Assembly (NCBI RefSeq): GCF_011516825.1
Contig: NZ_WOTA01000021.1
Coordinates: forward strand, 1-64,000
Length of the DNA: 64,000 nt
Source of the DNA: Acetobacter oeni
GTDB taxonomy: Bacteria; Pseudomonadota; Alphaproteobacteria; Acetobacterales; Acetobacteraceae
Direction of reading: 5' to 3'
Positions 28,353 to 37,908 of this stretch are shown piece by piece (the stretch's first letter is position 1; each line of letters starts with the position of its first letter). The notes below the pieces were generated by a model, which was not told the DNA's origin, made no database searches, and worked only from the letters and a program-made list of their open reading frames with translations. A program made the translations under genes and the position numbers.

Positions 28353-29276
28353 ATGAAGCAGCCCGGTTTCTTTGATGTTGATGAGCGGCTTGCACGTCTG
28401 AGCAGGCCTGGCGATCAACTCGAAGCGTTTTCGCGGACTATGGATTTTGACGTGTTCCGGCCTGATCTGGAGAAGGCCCTGGCGTATTCGGACGGGAGCA
28501 AAGGCGGACGCCCGCCGTTTGATCCGGTGCTGATGTTCAAAATCCTGGTGATCCAGCCCCCTGAACAATCTTTCCGATGAACGAACGAAGTATCTGATCA
28601 ACGATCGCCTTCCGTTCATGCGCTTTCTTGATCTGGGCCTGTCGGATCGTGTGCCCGATGCGAAAACTGTCTAGCTGTTTCGCGAACGCCTGACACAGGC
28701 TGGTGCGATTGAGGCTTTATTCAATCGTTTTGACATCCCCCTGCACGATGCAGGCTATTTTTCGATATCGGGTCAGATCCTTGACGCCACACTGGTCGCG
28801 GCCCCAAAGCCGCGCAATACCAATGGTGAGAAGGCTGATCTCCGGACTGGCCGGATCCCGGACGACTGGAAAGACAAGCCGGCAAAGCTGTCGCACAAGG
28901 ACCGCCATGCCCGCTGGACGCTGAAGTTTACCAGGGCGAAACGGCAAGAGGATGGGACCACGCCTTCCACAGACCTGGCCATCCCGTTTTTCGGCTACAA
29001 ATCTCACGTTTCCATCGACCGGAAGTTCAGACTGATCCGCAAGTGGAGGACACGGATGCCGCAGCCAGTAATGGCACCAGACTACGTGAGGGATTGCCGG
29101 ATAAAAGCAATACAGCTGCGAGTGTCGAGCATGTCTTGCCGATCAGAAATCACAGATGGGACCGTTTATCCGTAGTGTAGGGGTCAAGCGGGCCACCACG
29201 AGGATCGGGTTGGCCAACATTGCCTACAATATGCGCCGTTTTCTCTTTCTCGATAGGATCAATGCAGCCACATAGC
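28353..29276 (+). pseudogene. decayed IS5-family transposase
   Basis: Transposase with DUF772-type N-terminus: MKQPGFFDVDERLARLSR, then SDGSKGGRPPFDPVLMFKILVIQ. A frameshift follows near 28557; the second frame reads NNLSDERTKYLINDRLPFM and DLGLSDRVPDAKTV, then an in-frame TAG at 28672. It continues through SGQILDATLVAAP, KPAKLSHKDRHARWTLKF and IPFFGYKSHVSIDRKFRLI. Another frameshift follows near 29040, and an internal deletion joins the middle of the DDE domain to EHVL near 29130, after which the end NIAYNMRRFLFLDRINAAT is recognisable. Cannot be functional. Confidence 0.85.
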
Positions 29277-29573
29277 GGCTTAAGGCGTAATACCCAACGC
29301 TCTGTTCCAAAAGCAGAGCGAAAAAACACCAGGTCAAACCATCAATCATCGCACCATGGGCTGAAATTCACCCCACCAGGCTATAAATCAATGGTTCTTC
29401 GATCCCTGCATGTGTCTCAGGGCGTTACCTCTTTGCAGTAGAATTAAAGACAGGTGCCGAGCTCATCATCCCCATACATCTTGCGCTGAAACTGGAGGAA
29501 ATGTCTAACCGGACCAAAGGTTAGACACTACAATGCAACAGATCGGCGTTTATGTGCAGATTGTTTACTGTTC
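29277..29573. other. intergenic, includes a short inverted repeat
   Basis: Nearly 300 bases between the IS remnant and the tRNA gene. TGTCTAACC (29502-29510) and GGTTAGACA (29519-29527) are perfect 9-bp inverted arms with an 8-nt spacer. No gene seen. The inverted repeat could be the end of a further mobile-element fragment or a tRNA-proximal structure. Confidence 0.45.
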
Positions 29574-29650
29574 TGGCGGACCCGACGCGATTCGAACGCG
29601 TGACCTTCGCCTTCGGAGGGCGACGCTCTATCCAGCTGAGCTACGGGTCC
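29574..29650 (-). tRNA. tRNA-Arg (anticodon CCG)
   Basis: 77 bases reading on the minus strand from GGACCCG at 29650. The acceptor arms GGACCCG/CGGGTCC pair perfectly. D-arm GCTC...GAGC, anticodon stem TCGCC/GGCGA with loop CTCCGAA (anticodon CCG, codon CGG), T-arm ACGCG TTCGAAT CGCGT, discriminator G, and an encoded CCA tail. A cloverleaf folds without mismatch in these arms. It sits next to a mobile-element graveyard, as tRNA genes often do. Confidence 0.95.
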
Positions 29651-29730
29651 AGTTAAGCTGTTTCTACTGCACTCAGGGCATAGTTGCCAAGAGCGTTTCC
29701 TCAAGCAGCCCCAAAAACTGCATCAGCTCT

Positions 29731-30912
29731 TTATTTTACCAGCAGACTGTCCATCCGCTCAGGCAAAAGAACGGGAAGTGCGGCGCTGGTGGGACCGGAG
29801 GCATGCGGAGTGGCAGCATGCAGGCTGGCCCAGGCCGCTGCGGAGACATCCCCGCCGGATGGAAGCGGCACGTCCGGGGTAAGGAGCCAGGAAAGAATAT
29901 CAGATGCGATGCGCTGACGTGCTTTGTCGCGGAGAAGCAAGTGATGGCCGCCAGGGATAATGTCACGCCGCACGGTTGCGGGAAGTCTACGCCAGGCACG
30001 GGCCATGGCGTCTGCGGGAATCAGCTGATCGTGGTCACCATACACGATAAGCGTCGGCCCGCTCTGGTCGGAGGATCTGCCGGCGGCTTCAGACATCAGA
30101 TCGACCAGACCACGCAAAGCGATCAGTTTTGTTGAATGGAGCGTGAGAGGATCAAAATACAGGCGGCGGAGGGCCGATATATTATCACTGGCAGTAACAC
30201 GCACGGGGAGTTCGCGTCCCGTCACGCGACCATTCGGAGCCAGCGCGGCGAGGAGCCGGAGAGGAATATCGGCGCCGGAACCAAGATTCCACACAGCCGG
30301 CGCGAGCAGGATCGTTCCGGCGATACGTGGACGTTCCACGTATAACCCGCGATACCCGGACATGGTGAGCATGGCTACGGCGCCCCCCATGCTTTCCCCC
30401 ATAAGCCAGAGACGCATGTCGGGTCTCTCCTTTGCAATCAGCGTCAGTTCCTCAGCGGTATCCTGCACCATACGTTTCGTTCCCGACCACCCTCCCCTGT
30501 CCGGCGCCGCACCGAAGCCTCGCAGATCGGGCGCCCACAGTGTGAAACCGGCGGCAGCAAGGGACGGAGCTGTCATTTCCCAGGCATCGCGGCTGTCGTT
30601 AAAGCCGTGCAGGGCGAGAATGATGCCGCGTTCAGGCTTAATGGCCGGCCAGATGCGAACCGGAATTTGCGCCCCATCTGAAAGCGTCAGCATCCGGGAA
30701 GGTGGAATCAGGCGGGCATCGGAAGCATAGCGCGAAGGGACATGGATAACGGGTTCGCTGGCACAGCCGCTCAGAAGCAGCAGAGTTATAAAGGAAGCAC
30801 ACAGACGACCTGCTTCAATCCGAAGACGGGATGTTCCGTTACGCCGAACTCTGAAGAGAGCAGACACAAAAGCGTGGGGATGGTTTGAACTCACGGTGTT
30901 CCGGCGTATCAT
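29731..30912 (-). CDS. alpha/beta-hydrolase lipoprotein (monoacylglycerol-lipase-like)
   Basis: 393 residues. The N-terminal region ends in a lipobox, FITLLLLSGCAS (about 42-53), after an unusually long basic leader, suggesting lipid anchoring; a later start may be used. The hydrolase domain has ILALHGFNDSRDAWE (oxyanion HGF), LWAPDLRGFGAAPDRGGWSG, the nucleophile elbow LMGESMGGAVAM, the acid in LIVYGDHDQLIP and the His in GGHHLLLRD. This is the Hydrolase_4 (lysophospholipase/monoglyceride lipase) pattern. Divergent from the zinc-finger gene; convergent with nothing. Confidence 0.8.
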   Translation of the reverse strand: MIRRNTVSSNHPHAFVSALFRVRRNGTSRLRIEAGRLCASFITLLLLSGCASEPVIHVPSRYASDARLIPPSRMLTLSDGAQIPVRIWPAIKPERGIILALHGFNDSRDAWEMTAPSLAAAGFTLWAPDLRGFGAAPDRGGWSGTKRMVQDTAEELTLIAKERPDMRLWLMGESMGGAVAMLTMSGYRGLYVERPRIAGTILLAPAVWNLGSGADIPLRLLAALAPNGRVTGRELPVRVTASDNISALRRLYFDPLTLHSTKLIALRGLVDLMSEAAGRSSDQSGPTLIVYGDHDQLIPADAMARAWRRLPATVRRDIIPGGHHLLLRDKARQRIASDILSWLLTPDVPLPSGGDVSAAAWASLHAATPHASGPTSAALPVLLPERMDSLLVK

Positions 30913-30975
30913 TCCAACACTTTATCGCCGGGCACCATGGCCAGCCAGCCCCGGCCCGCAGGACAGGATAGTTTC

Positions 30976-31191
30976 ATGCTCATTCAGCCGACGAACCCGA
31001 CACCGAAGCCGCGTCTGGGCCATGTTGAAACAGTGATTGTGCAAACGCACAGGATTTCCTGCGATGGCGGACTGGGTGCACTCGGACATCCCCGGGTATG
31101 GCTGAAGATTGGCGGACATCAGACATTCTGTCCTTACTGCTCGCGCCTGTTCGTGGTGGACCCGAATGCAGGCCCCGATACGTCGCACTGA
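30976..31191 (+). CDS. CHCC-type zinc-finger protein
   Basis: Small protein of the zf-CHCC family, the bacterial relatives of the NDUFS6 accessory subunit of complex I. The zinc-binding pattern is visible: RISCDGGLGALGHPRVWLKIGGHQTFCPYC, with Cys, His and the C-x-x-C pair, followed by SRLFVV. ATG 30976 has AGGATAG upstream; an in-frame ATG at 30937 would add 13 residues and lies next to the divergent hydrolase. Often encoded near polA or tlyA-type genes in this group; polA is the next gene. Confidence 0.8.
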   Translation: MLIQPTNPTPKPRLGHVETVIVQTHRISCDGGLGALGHPRVWLKIGGHQTFCPYCSRLFVVDPNAGPDTSH

Positions 31192-31447
31192 AAGCGCGCA
31201 ACAGGGCTGCTCTTCCAGGCATGACTGCCGGCCATTCCGGTTGCGGCCGGAAAGCCGTAACCTTCGCGCAATTTTCCCCGGCATGTGTTACCTGACGATC
31301 TCGTGACGGGCCGGATGTATTCCGCTCGTCTGCTCCGGACTTAAGGTTCGGGCTTTTTGCTGTGCGCGTTTCGTTTTATCCGGTGTTTTCACACCGGAGC
31401 AGATGAGAGCGTCTGGCCGGGTTCTCAGTTGCGGGACGACTTATCTC

Positions 31448-34231
31448 ATGACCGATACGGGGATGCCTCACCTTATTCTGGTGGATGGCAGCGGGTTTAT
31501 TTTCCGGGCGTTTCATGCCCTGCCGCCGATGAGCAACCCGGATGGCGTTCCGGTCAATGCGGTATTCGGATTCTGCAATATGCTGACACGCCTGATGCGA
31601 GAGCATGTGGGAACGCATCTTGCGGTTATTTTCGACGCTGGCCGGGTCACATTCCGCAATGAGATTTACCCGCAATATAAGGCACATCGGCCCGATGTTC
31701 CTGAAGATCTGATTCCTCAGTTCGGTCTGATCAGGGAGGCGACGGCGGCGTTCGGCGTGCCGGGAATCGAGTTGGACGGATTTGAGGCTGACGATCTGAT
31801 TGCCAGTTATGCGCGGTCCGTGGCCGAAGCAGGCGGCCAGTGCACCATTGTCTCGTCCGACAAGGATCTGATGCAACTGATCAGTTCTCACGTCGATATG
31901 ATGGACCCGATCAGGCAGAAGCCGATCGGTGTGCCCGAGGTGGAAGCAAAATTTGGCGTCGGGCCGGATAAGGTCATTGATGTTCAGGCACTGATGGGTG
32001 ACCCGACGGACAATGTGCCGGGGATTCCGGGAGTTGGACCTAAAACGGCGTCCGCTCTGGTCAATGAATTCGGATCTCTCGAAGCCGTGCTGGCGGCGGC
32101 TCCGGAGATGAAAAAATCCAAACGTCGGGATGCACTGATCGAGCATGCGGATGATGCACGGATTTCTCTGAAACTGGTCACACTGAAGACGGACATTCCT
32201 CTGCCCGTTCCTGTGACAGATCTGGCAGTGGATGATCCGGATGTCATTTTACTGGGCGAATGGCTGGACAGGATGGGCTTCCGGTCGATCCGACATCGGT
32301 TCGGGCTGGGAGACGGGTCGCCGCTGACACAGGCGACAGCCCGTTCTTCGATGCGCGCCGCTCACGTTGCGGCCGGTCCTCCGGCTCCTGCCGCTGAACC
32401 CGCGAAGGTGCCTTACGGGCCATATGAAACAGTGACCGATCTGGCAACGCTGGCGACATGGATCGAAGCAGCGGAGCAGATCGGCGTCTGCGCGGTTGAT
32501 ACCGAAACGGACGGACTTGATCCTTTACGGGCACGTATGGTGGGCCTGTCACTGGCGGTCGCCCCGGGGAAGGCCTGTTACGTTCCGCTTTTGCATGAAG
32601 GTACGCTGGAAGCGCCTGTCGGTATGCAGATCGAGGTCAGGGACGTTGTCGCCGCGCTGACGCCACTGTTTGCCGATCCGTCGGTGCTGAAGGTGTTTCA
32701 GAATGCAAAATTCGATCTGCTTGTATTCCGGCGGGCGGGGCTAGAGGTTCTGACTCCGACCGACGACACGATGCTGATTTCGTATGCGCAGTCGGAAGGT
32801 CTGCATGGGCAGGGCATGGATGAACTGTCGAAGCTGCATCTGGGTCATGTACCGATCACATATGATGAGGTAACGGGCAAAGGGCGGAACCGGATTCCGT
32901 TCCAGCAGGTAACGCCGGACCGGGCGACGGCCTACGCGGCTGAGGACGCGGATGTGACACTGCGTTTGTGGCAGGTGTTACGACCGCAACTTCGGATCAA
33001 TCAGGCGCTGGCTCTTTATGAAGAGATTGATCGTCCGCTGATCGCGGTTCTGGCTGATATGGAGCAGGCTGGCATCCGGGTGGACGCGACTGAATTGCGG
33101 CGACTGTCGGAGAATTTTTCCGGGCGCATGTCCGTTATTGAAGCTGAGATCCATGCCCTGGCCGGTCGGAATTTTAATGTCGGCTCCCCGAAGCAGCTTG
33201 GAGAGATTCTCTTTGATGAGATGGGGCTGAAGGGCAGCAAGCGCGGTAAGACCGGGGCGTGGAGCACGGATTCCTCAGTATTACAGGAACTGGCGGATCA
33301 GGGGATCGGACTGGCGGAAAAGATTCTTGCCTGGCGGCAACTGGCAAAGCTGAAGAGTACTTACACGGATGCTCTGATTGCACAGATGGATCCGGCAACG
33401 GGACGGGTTCACACCTCGTTCCAGATGGCGATCACGACCACCGGCCGTTTGTCTTCTAACGATCCGAATCTGCAGAATATTCCGGTACGCACGGAAGAAG
33501 GTGTACAGATCCGGCGCAGTTTTGTCGCACCGGAAGGAAAGGTTCTGCTGTCGGCGGATTATTCGCAGATTGAGTTGCGTCTGCTGGCAAGCGTCGCGGA
33601 TGTGCCGACCCTGCGTGAAGCCTTCGCGCTGGGGCAGGACATTCATGCGCGAACGGCATCAGAGGTTTTCGGTGTGCCACTGGAAGGGATGGATGCACTG
33701 ACGCGCCGTCGGGCAAAGGCGATCAATTTCGGAATTATTTACGGGATTTCCGCCTTCGGTCTGGGCAGACAACTCGCGATTCCACCGGGTGAGGCACGAG
33801 CTTATATTGATGCCTATTTTGCTCGTTATCCGGGAATCCGGGCTTATATGGATGCCCGACGGGCTGAAGCAAAGGCACACGGCTATGTCATGACACCGCT
33901 GGGACGACGGTGTTATGTACCAGGGATTACGGCAAAAAATGCGGCACAGCGGAATTATGCCGAGCGGCAGGCGATTAACGCGCCTCTGCAGGGTGGCGCA
34001 GCAGATATCATCAAGCGAGCGATGGTCCGGCTACCGCGTATGCTGGCAGAAGCCGGCCTGCCTGCGGTGATGCTGCTGCAGGTTCACGATGAACTGCTGT
34101 TCGAAGTTGAGAAGCAGGCGGCGGAGGAGACAGCCTCAGTGGTAAAACGCGTTATGGAAGAAGCGGCATCTCTGCCAGTGCCACTGGTGGTGGAAACCGG
34201 TATCGGCGCCAACTGGGCGGAGGCACACTGA
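31448..34231 (+). CDS. polA: DNA polymerase I
   Basis: Repair and Okazaki-fragment polymerase, about 927 residues from the chosen ATG. N-terminal 5' nuclease: HLILVDGSGFIFRAFHALPP, AVIFDAGRVTFRNEIYPQYKAHR, DGFEADDLIASYA, SSDKDLMQLI and GDPTDNVPGIPGVGPKTA. The 3'-5' exonuclease keeps its catalytic D-x-E in CAVDTETDGLDPLRARMVG, FQNAKFDLLVFR and the late AAEDADVT, so proofreading is probably active. Polymerase motif A is LLSADYSQIELR, the O-helix is RRRAKAINFGIIYGISAFGL and motif C is LLQVHDELLFEV. A start at 31403 is possible but adds an unconserved segment. Its stop overlaps the next start (ATGA). Confidence 0.96.
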   Translation: MTDTGMPHLILVDGSGFIFRAFHALPPMSNPDGVPVNAVFGFCNMLTRLMREHVGTHLAVIFDAGRVTFRNEIYPQYKAHRPDVPEDLIPQFGLIREATAAFGVPGIELDGFEADDLIASYARSVAEAGGQCTIVSSDKDLMQLISSHVDMMDPIRQKPIGVPEVEAKFGVGPDKVIDVQALMGDPTDNVPGIPGVGPKTASALVNEFGSLEAVLAAAPEMKKSKRRDALIEHADDARISLKLVTLKTDIPLPVPVTDLAVDDPDVILLGEWLDRMGFRSIRHRFGLGDGSPLTQATARSSMRAAHVAAGPPAPAAEPAKVPYGPYETVTDLATLATWIEAAEQIGVCAVDTETDGLDPLRARMVGLSLAVAPGKACYVPLLHEGTLEAPVGMQIEVRDVVAALTPLFADPSVLKVFQNAKFDLLVFRRAGLEVLTPTDDTMLISYAQSEGLHGQGMDELSKLHLGHVPITYDEVTGKGRNRIPFQQVTPDRATAYAAEDADVTLRLWQVLRPQLRINQALALYEEIDRPLIAVLADMEQAGIRVDATELRRLSENFSGRMSVIEAEIHALAGRNFNVGSPKQLGEILFDEMGLKGSKRGKTGAWSTDSSVLQELADQGIGLAEKILAWRQLAKLKSTYTDALIAQMDPATGRVHTSFQMAITTTGRLSSNDPNLQNIPVRTEEGVQIRRSFVAPEGKVLLSADYSQIELRLLASVADVPTLREAFALGQDIHARTASEVFGVPLEGMDALTRRRAKAINFGIIYGISAFGLGRQLAIPPGEARAYIDAYFARYPGIRAYMDARRAEAKAHGYVMTPLGRRCYVPGITAKNAAQRNYAERQAINAPLQGGAADIIKRAMVRLPRMLAEAGLPAVMLLQVHDELLFEVEKQAAEETASVVKRVMEEAASLPVPLVVETGIGANWAEAH

Positions 34232-34869
34232 TGTCACAGAATAAGATACATCCTGTGCAAAAGCGCCGGAATCCAAAGCTGATGGTCATCGTCGGGGCCA
34301 CTTTGCTTGTCGCGGGTATCATGACTTATGCGGGCTATCGCATATCGGATGCCATGGGTCCCATGGTAAGTTCCGAGGGGAATGAAGTCGGCGGACGCTT
34401 TCGTCTGATGGACGCATCTGACGGCACGATGACCGATGTAACATTTCGCGGCCGCTGGATGCTGGTCATGTTCGGCGCGATTCATTCTGTGGATGACAGC
34501 AGCGCGAAAATGCTGACTCAACTGAGTCAGGCTCTCCATGTTGTCGATCCTGACGGACGCCGGATCGCACCGGTTTTTGTCAGCCTTGATCCGCAGCGGG
34601 ATCTTTCTGAGCAGTTACGACAATATGCCCTGCAATTCCCGGCGAAAATCATATCCGGTACCGGAGCGCCGGCGACGCTGGAGGCCGTGACAAAGGAGTT
34701 TCATGCTTCGATCGAAAAACGTCCTGATCCGGAATGGGGTTATGCATATATGACTTCTCCACAGATCGTTATCATGAACCCTGCGGGTGGCTATGCAGGA
34801 ATGATGTCATCCTCGGCCAGTGCACAGGAGATGCAGGCCAGACTGCAACCGCTTCTGACACAACATTAG
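34231..34869 (+). CDS. SCO-like protein lacking copper ligands
   Basis: 212 residues with one N-terminal membrane anchor (about 17-35) and a thioredoxin-like SCO1/SenC fold: VTFRGRWMLVMFGAIHSVDDSSAKML, RIAPVFVSLDPQRD, LRQYALQFPAKIISGTGAPATLEAVTKEF. SCO proteins deliver copper to cytochrome oxidase through a C-x-x-x-C pair (family FGYTHCPDVCP) and a distal His. Here the two Cys positions are S86 and S90, and the His position aligns with T175. The copper function is therefore probably lost or replaced. Overlaps the polA stop by 4 bp and runs straight into the peptide-binding protein gene. Confidence 0.8.
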   Translation: MSQNKIHPVQKRRNPKLMVIVGATLLVAGIMTYAGYRISDAMGPMVSSEGNEVGGRFRLMDASDGTMTDVTFRGRWMLVMFGAIHSVDDSSAKMLTQLSQALHVVDPDGRRIAPVFVSLDPQRDLSEQLRQYALQFPAKIISGTGAPATLEAVTKEFHASIEKRPDPEWGYAYMTSPQIVIMNPAGGYAGMMSSSASAQEMQARLQPLLTQH

Positions 34870-34870
34870 C

Positions 34871-36571
34871 ATGCTGCTCCGGAGTGTTTTTTTGACGGGC
34901 GTTATTGCTTTGATGCCCGTTACAGCAGCTTTCGCATCTGACGATAGCGTAGCGTCCCGCCCGGCCGTTCCCCCGGGGCCTCATACAGGCGGGATTCTGC
35001 GCCTGACAGCTCAGAACTCCGGTGGGACTCTGGATCCTCAGGTCAGCTATCTACATCTGAACTACCAGATCGAAGCCGTCGTTTATGACGGGCTGACCAC
35101 ATTCGCAAAAGCACCCGGAAGTCTCAATCGCCAGGCCATACCGGATCTCGTCGATTCACTTCCGGTTCCGGAAGATGGCGGACTGACATACAGATTTCAC
35201 CTGCGACCGGGAATCCGTTTCTCGAATGGAAAATTGCTGACGCCTGATGATGTTGTCTCATCCATGCGACGACTTTTTAAAGTGAACAGTCCGACAGCCG
35301 GACCATATTACAGTCATATCGTCGGAGGCACCGCATGTCTGCACGCTCCGGAGCATTGCGTGCTGTCAGGAGGAGTCGAGGCTGATGACGTCACAGGAAC
35401 AGTCACTTTTCATCTGACACATCCGGATTCCGAGTTTTTTGACAGGCTGGCATTTCTGCACGGCGCTATCGTACCGGCTGAAACACCTGCGCGTGACACA
35501 GGAAATACAGCGCCGCCTGGAACGGGGCCTTACTATATTGCCTCTTATGATCCGAATTCAGGAATGGAGCTTAAACGAAACCCGTATTTCCGCGAATGGA
35601 ATCACGATGCACAGCCGGCAGCCTATCCGGACGCAATTCACTATGCGTTTGGTCTTGATCCCGAGGCTGCCATAACAGCCATTGAGAACGGTCAGTATGA
35701 CTGGATGTACGAGAACGCTTCACTCGACCGGCTTGCGGAGATTGGCAGTAAATTTACAGATCGCATCCATATCATTGATTTCCTGAATCTTTATTATGCT
35801 GCTCTCAATGTTAATATTCCTCCTTTTAATGACCTTCGGGCCAGACGTGCATTTAATTACGCGCTGAACCGGAAGGCGATGGTGATCCATAGCGGTGGTT
35901 CGTCGGTGGCGGTGCCATCGTGCCAGATGCTGCCTGTGGGGGCTCCTGGTTTTGAACCAGGGTGCATCTATACGAAGGGAGCGTCCCCTGAAAACCCTGC
36001 GCCGGAGTGGAAGGAACCGGACATGGCCCTGGCGCGGCAGCTTGTCGAAGAAAGTGGGACCAGGGGGCAGCATGTCACTGTCATTTCGCCATCGGAACCG
36101 GGCTACGTTGCCCGCGCCAACGAATTACGGAGCACGCTGGCCAGCATGGGCTATGTGGCCTCTGTCCGTTCGATCACTCAATCCGTGCAGTTCAATTATA
36201 TCCAGAACAGCGACAATCGTGTGCAGGTTGGTCTGACCGGCTGGAATGCGGATTATCCGTCCGCGTCAACTTACCTGCAGGCTCTGTTCTCCTGCGGAAC
36301 ATTTACGCCACATTCCGACAATTCGATCAACATCTCCGGTTTTTGTGACCATGACCTTGATGCCCTTATGGACCAAGCGGGCCTCGTTTCTGTTACAGAC
36401 CAGAAAGCAGGAAATGCGTTGTGGGCTGAGGCATCCCGTCTGCTGATGGCGCAGGCCCCCGCAGTTCCGATCGATCAGGTACGCTGGGTTACGCTGACCT
36501 CTTCGCGCGTTCAGGGCGCTTTCGTGGCCCCGATTTACCAGGTGGTTTTTTCCCAGTTTCAGCTCAGATAG
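34871..36571 (+). CDS. peptide ABC transporter substrate-binding protein
   Basis: Periplasmic binding protein of the SBP_bac_5 family (peptides, nickel or other solutes). 566 residues: signal peptide MLLRSVFLTGVIALMPVTAAFA, then GGILRLTAQNSGGTLDPQ, LVDSLPVPEDGGLTYRFHLRPGIRFSNGKLLTPDDVVSSMRR, GTGPYYIASYDPNSGMELKRNPYF and LNVNIPPFNDLRARRAFNYALNRKAM, which are family landmarks. It starts two bases after the SCO-like stop. The permease and ATPase genes follow after a 311-bp gap. Confidence 0.88.
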   Translation: MLLRSVFLTGVIALMPVTAAFASDDSVASRPAVPPGPHTGGILRLTAQNSGGTLDPQVSYLHLNYQIEAVVYDGLTTFAKAPGSLNRQAIPDLVDSLPVPEDGGLTYRFHLRPGIRFSNGKLLTPDDVVSSMRRLFKVNSPTAGPYYSHIVGGTACLHAPEHCVLSGGVEADDVTGTVTFHLTHPDSEFFDRLAFLHGAIVPAETPARDTGNTAPPGTGPYYIASYDPNSGMELKRNPYFREWNHDAQPAAYPDAIHYAFGLDPEAAITAIENGQYDWMYENASLDRLAEIGSKFTDRIHIIDFLNLYYAALNVNIPPFNDLRARRAFNYALNRKAMVIHSGGSSVAVPSCQMLPVGAPGFEPGCIYTKGASPENPAPEWKEPDMALARQLVEESGTRGQHVTVISPSEPGYVARANELRSTLASMGYVASVRSITQSVQFNYIQNSDNRVQVGLTGWNADYPSASTYLQALFSCGTFTPHSDNSINISGFCDHDLDALMDQAGLVSVTDQKAGNALWAEASRLLMAQAPAVPIDQVRWVTLTSSRVQGAFVAPIYQVVFSQFQLR

Positions 36572-36882
36572 TATGCCATTTGTCGTATTTTCTTCTGGAA
36601 TAATAACAGATAAAGCTCTTTCATATCATTCTGTCTCATTGCCATTCTGAGAAAACCATGTCGGAACCGGAACGTCCCCGGTGACATCTGCTTGTGGTTG
36701 ACCCCCTCACAAGACGCATTATACAGCCTCTGTTCTCTGCTCTGTCATTGGCCTGCTTCGTGTTGCACATAGTGTCGATGTCAGACTTCGCGCCTGTTGG
36801 CTCTGTTCCGGGTTGAGAGACCTGTTACGATGATCATTCTGCTCAAAATCTAATATTCCGGGTGTGAAGGGGGTTTGCTTTT
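36572..36882. other. intergenic gap within the ABC transporter locus
   Basis: 311 bases without a supportable gene between the binding-protein gene and the first permease gene. It contains a good promoter candidate (36698-36725) and, just before dppC, an AAGGGGG ribosome-binding site. No terminator with a T-run was found after the binding-protein gene. Confidence 0.55.
36698..36725 (+). promoter_or_regulatory. sigma70-like promoter candidate
   Basis: TTGACC (36698) and TATACA (36720) are separated by 16 bp, near-consensus for a housekeeping promoter. It is placed to transcribe the permease and ATPase genes independently of the binding-protein gene. Confidence 0.45.
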
Positions 36883-37908
36883 ATGATGACACAGACCGAT
36901 CCTGTGCCCTGCGCCGCCTCCGCACCACCCGGACCATGGCGAACCGCTATCCGGGCACTCAGCGTAAATCGTTCGGCCATGGCCGCATTCGCAACGCTGC
37001 TGTTTATCACAATTGCCTGTCTTATGGCGCCGTTTTACGCTCATGACATTGCACATACAGACCCGTTTACCTCCAATGTTGCCGGTTCATTTATGCTGCA
37101 CGGTCAGGAAATTGATATTATGCAGCCTAATGATAACCCACTTCATCTCGGGCTCAGTCCGGCAGGACCGACCTGGCACGCTTCTGCTTATCTGCTCGGA
37201 GCAGACAGTCAGGGCCGTGATGTGGCGGCGCGGCTGTTATATGGTGGCCGAAATTCACTGATGATTTCTTTTTCGGCAGCACTGCTGTGCATCACGATGG
37301 CAGCAACGGTTGGTATTCTTGCTGGTTTTTTCGGTGGCTTTGTCGACCTGATCCTTTCGCGCCTGATGGATATCATGTGGGCAGTGCCGGTCTATCTGTT
37401 TGCAATTTCACTCTCGATCGTGACGATCAGTCAGGGCCTGAAGATCGGACCATTTACGATTGAAAGCGACAATCTTCTGATCCCGGTGGTGATCATTGCA
37501 CTGGTGTACGTGCCTTATGCGGCACGACCGATCCGCGGGCGGGTCATGGCTCTGCGGAATGCTGAATTTGTAACCGCAGCGAAAAGCCTTGGCGTTCCGC
37601 GCTGGAGGATACTCGTGCTTGATATTCTGCCCAATGTTTCAAACACGCTGGTTGTGCTGACCCCCCTGCTGACAGCCCTGGCGCTCCTGGCTGAATCAGC
37701 CCTGTCGTTTCTGTCCATCGGCGTGCAGGCTCCGGCCGCATCGTGGGGAACAATCATTCAGGATGGTGAGGGCCTGATCTACACCCGGCCAATGGTCGCC
37801 CTTGCTCCCGGTCTTGCTATTGTGATGGTGGTGCTGGCCCTCAATATTTTTGGCGATGGCCTTCGTGACGCGCTGGATGTACGTGAAACCAGTCGAAAGA
37901 ACGCGTAA
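36883..37908 (+). CDS. peptide ABC transporter permease, DppC type
   Basis: 341 residues; inner-membrane channel subunit. One helix near the N-terminus (AFATLLFITIACLMAPFYA), a periplasmic stretch with LGADSQGRDVAARLLYGGRNSL (typical DppC/OppC), five further helices, and the ATPase-contact EAA loop RNAEFVTAAKSLGVPRWRILVLDILPN. The C-terminus DGLRDALDVRE is the family ending. The last base of its stop codon is the first base of the next start. Confidence 0.92.
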   Translation: MMTQTDPVPCAASAPPGPWRTAIRALSVNRSAMAAFATLLFITIACLMAPFYAHDIAHTDPFTSNVAGSFMLHGQEIDIMQPNDNPLHLGLSPAGPTWHASAYLLGADSQGRDVAARLLYGGRNSLMISFSAALLCITMAATVGILAGFFGGFVDLILSRLMDIMWAVPVYLFAISLSIVTISQGLKIGPFTIESDNLLIPVVIIALVYVPYAARPIRGRVMALRNAEFVTAAKSLGVPRWRILVLDILPNVSNTLVVLTPLLTALALLAESALSFLSIGVQAPAASWGTIIQDGEGLIYTRPMVALAPGLAIVMVVLALNIFGDGLRDALDVRETSRKNA

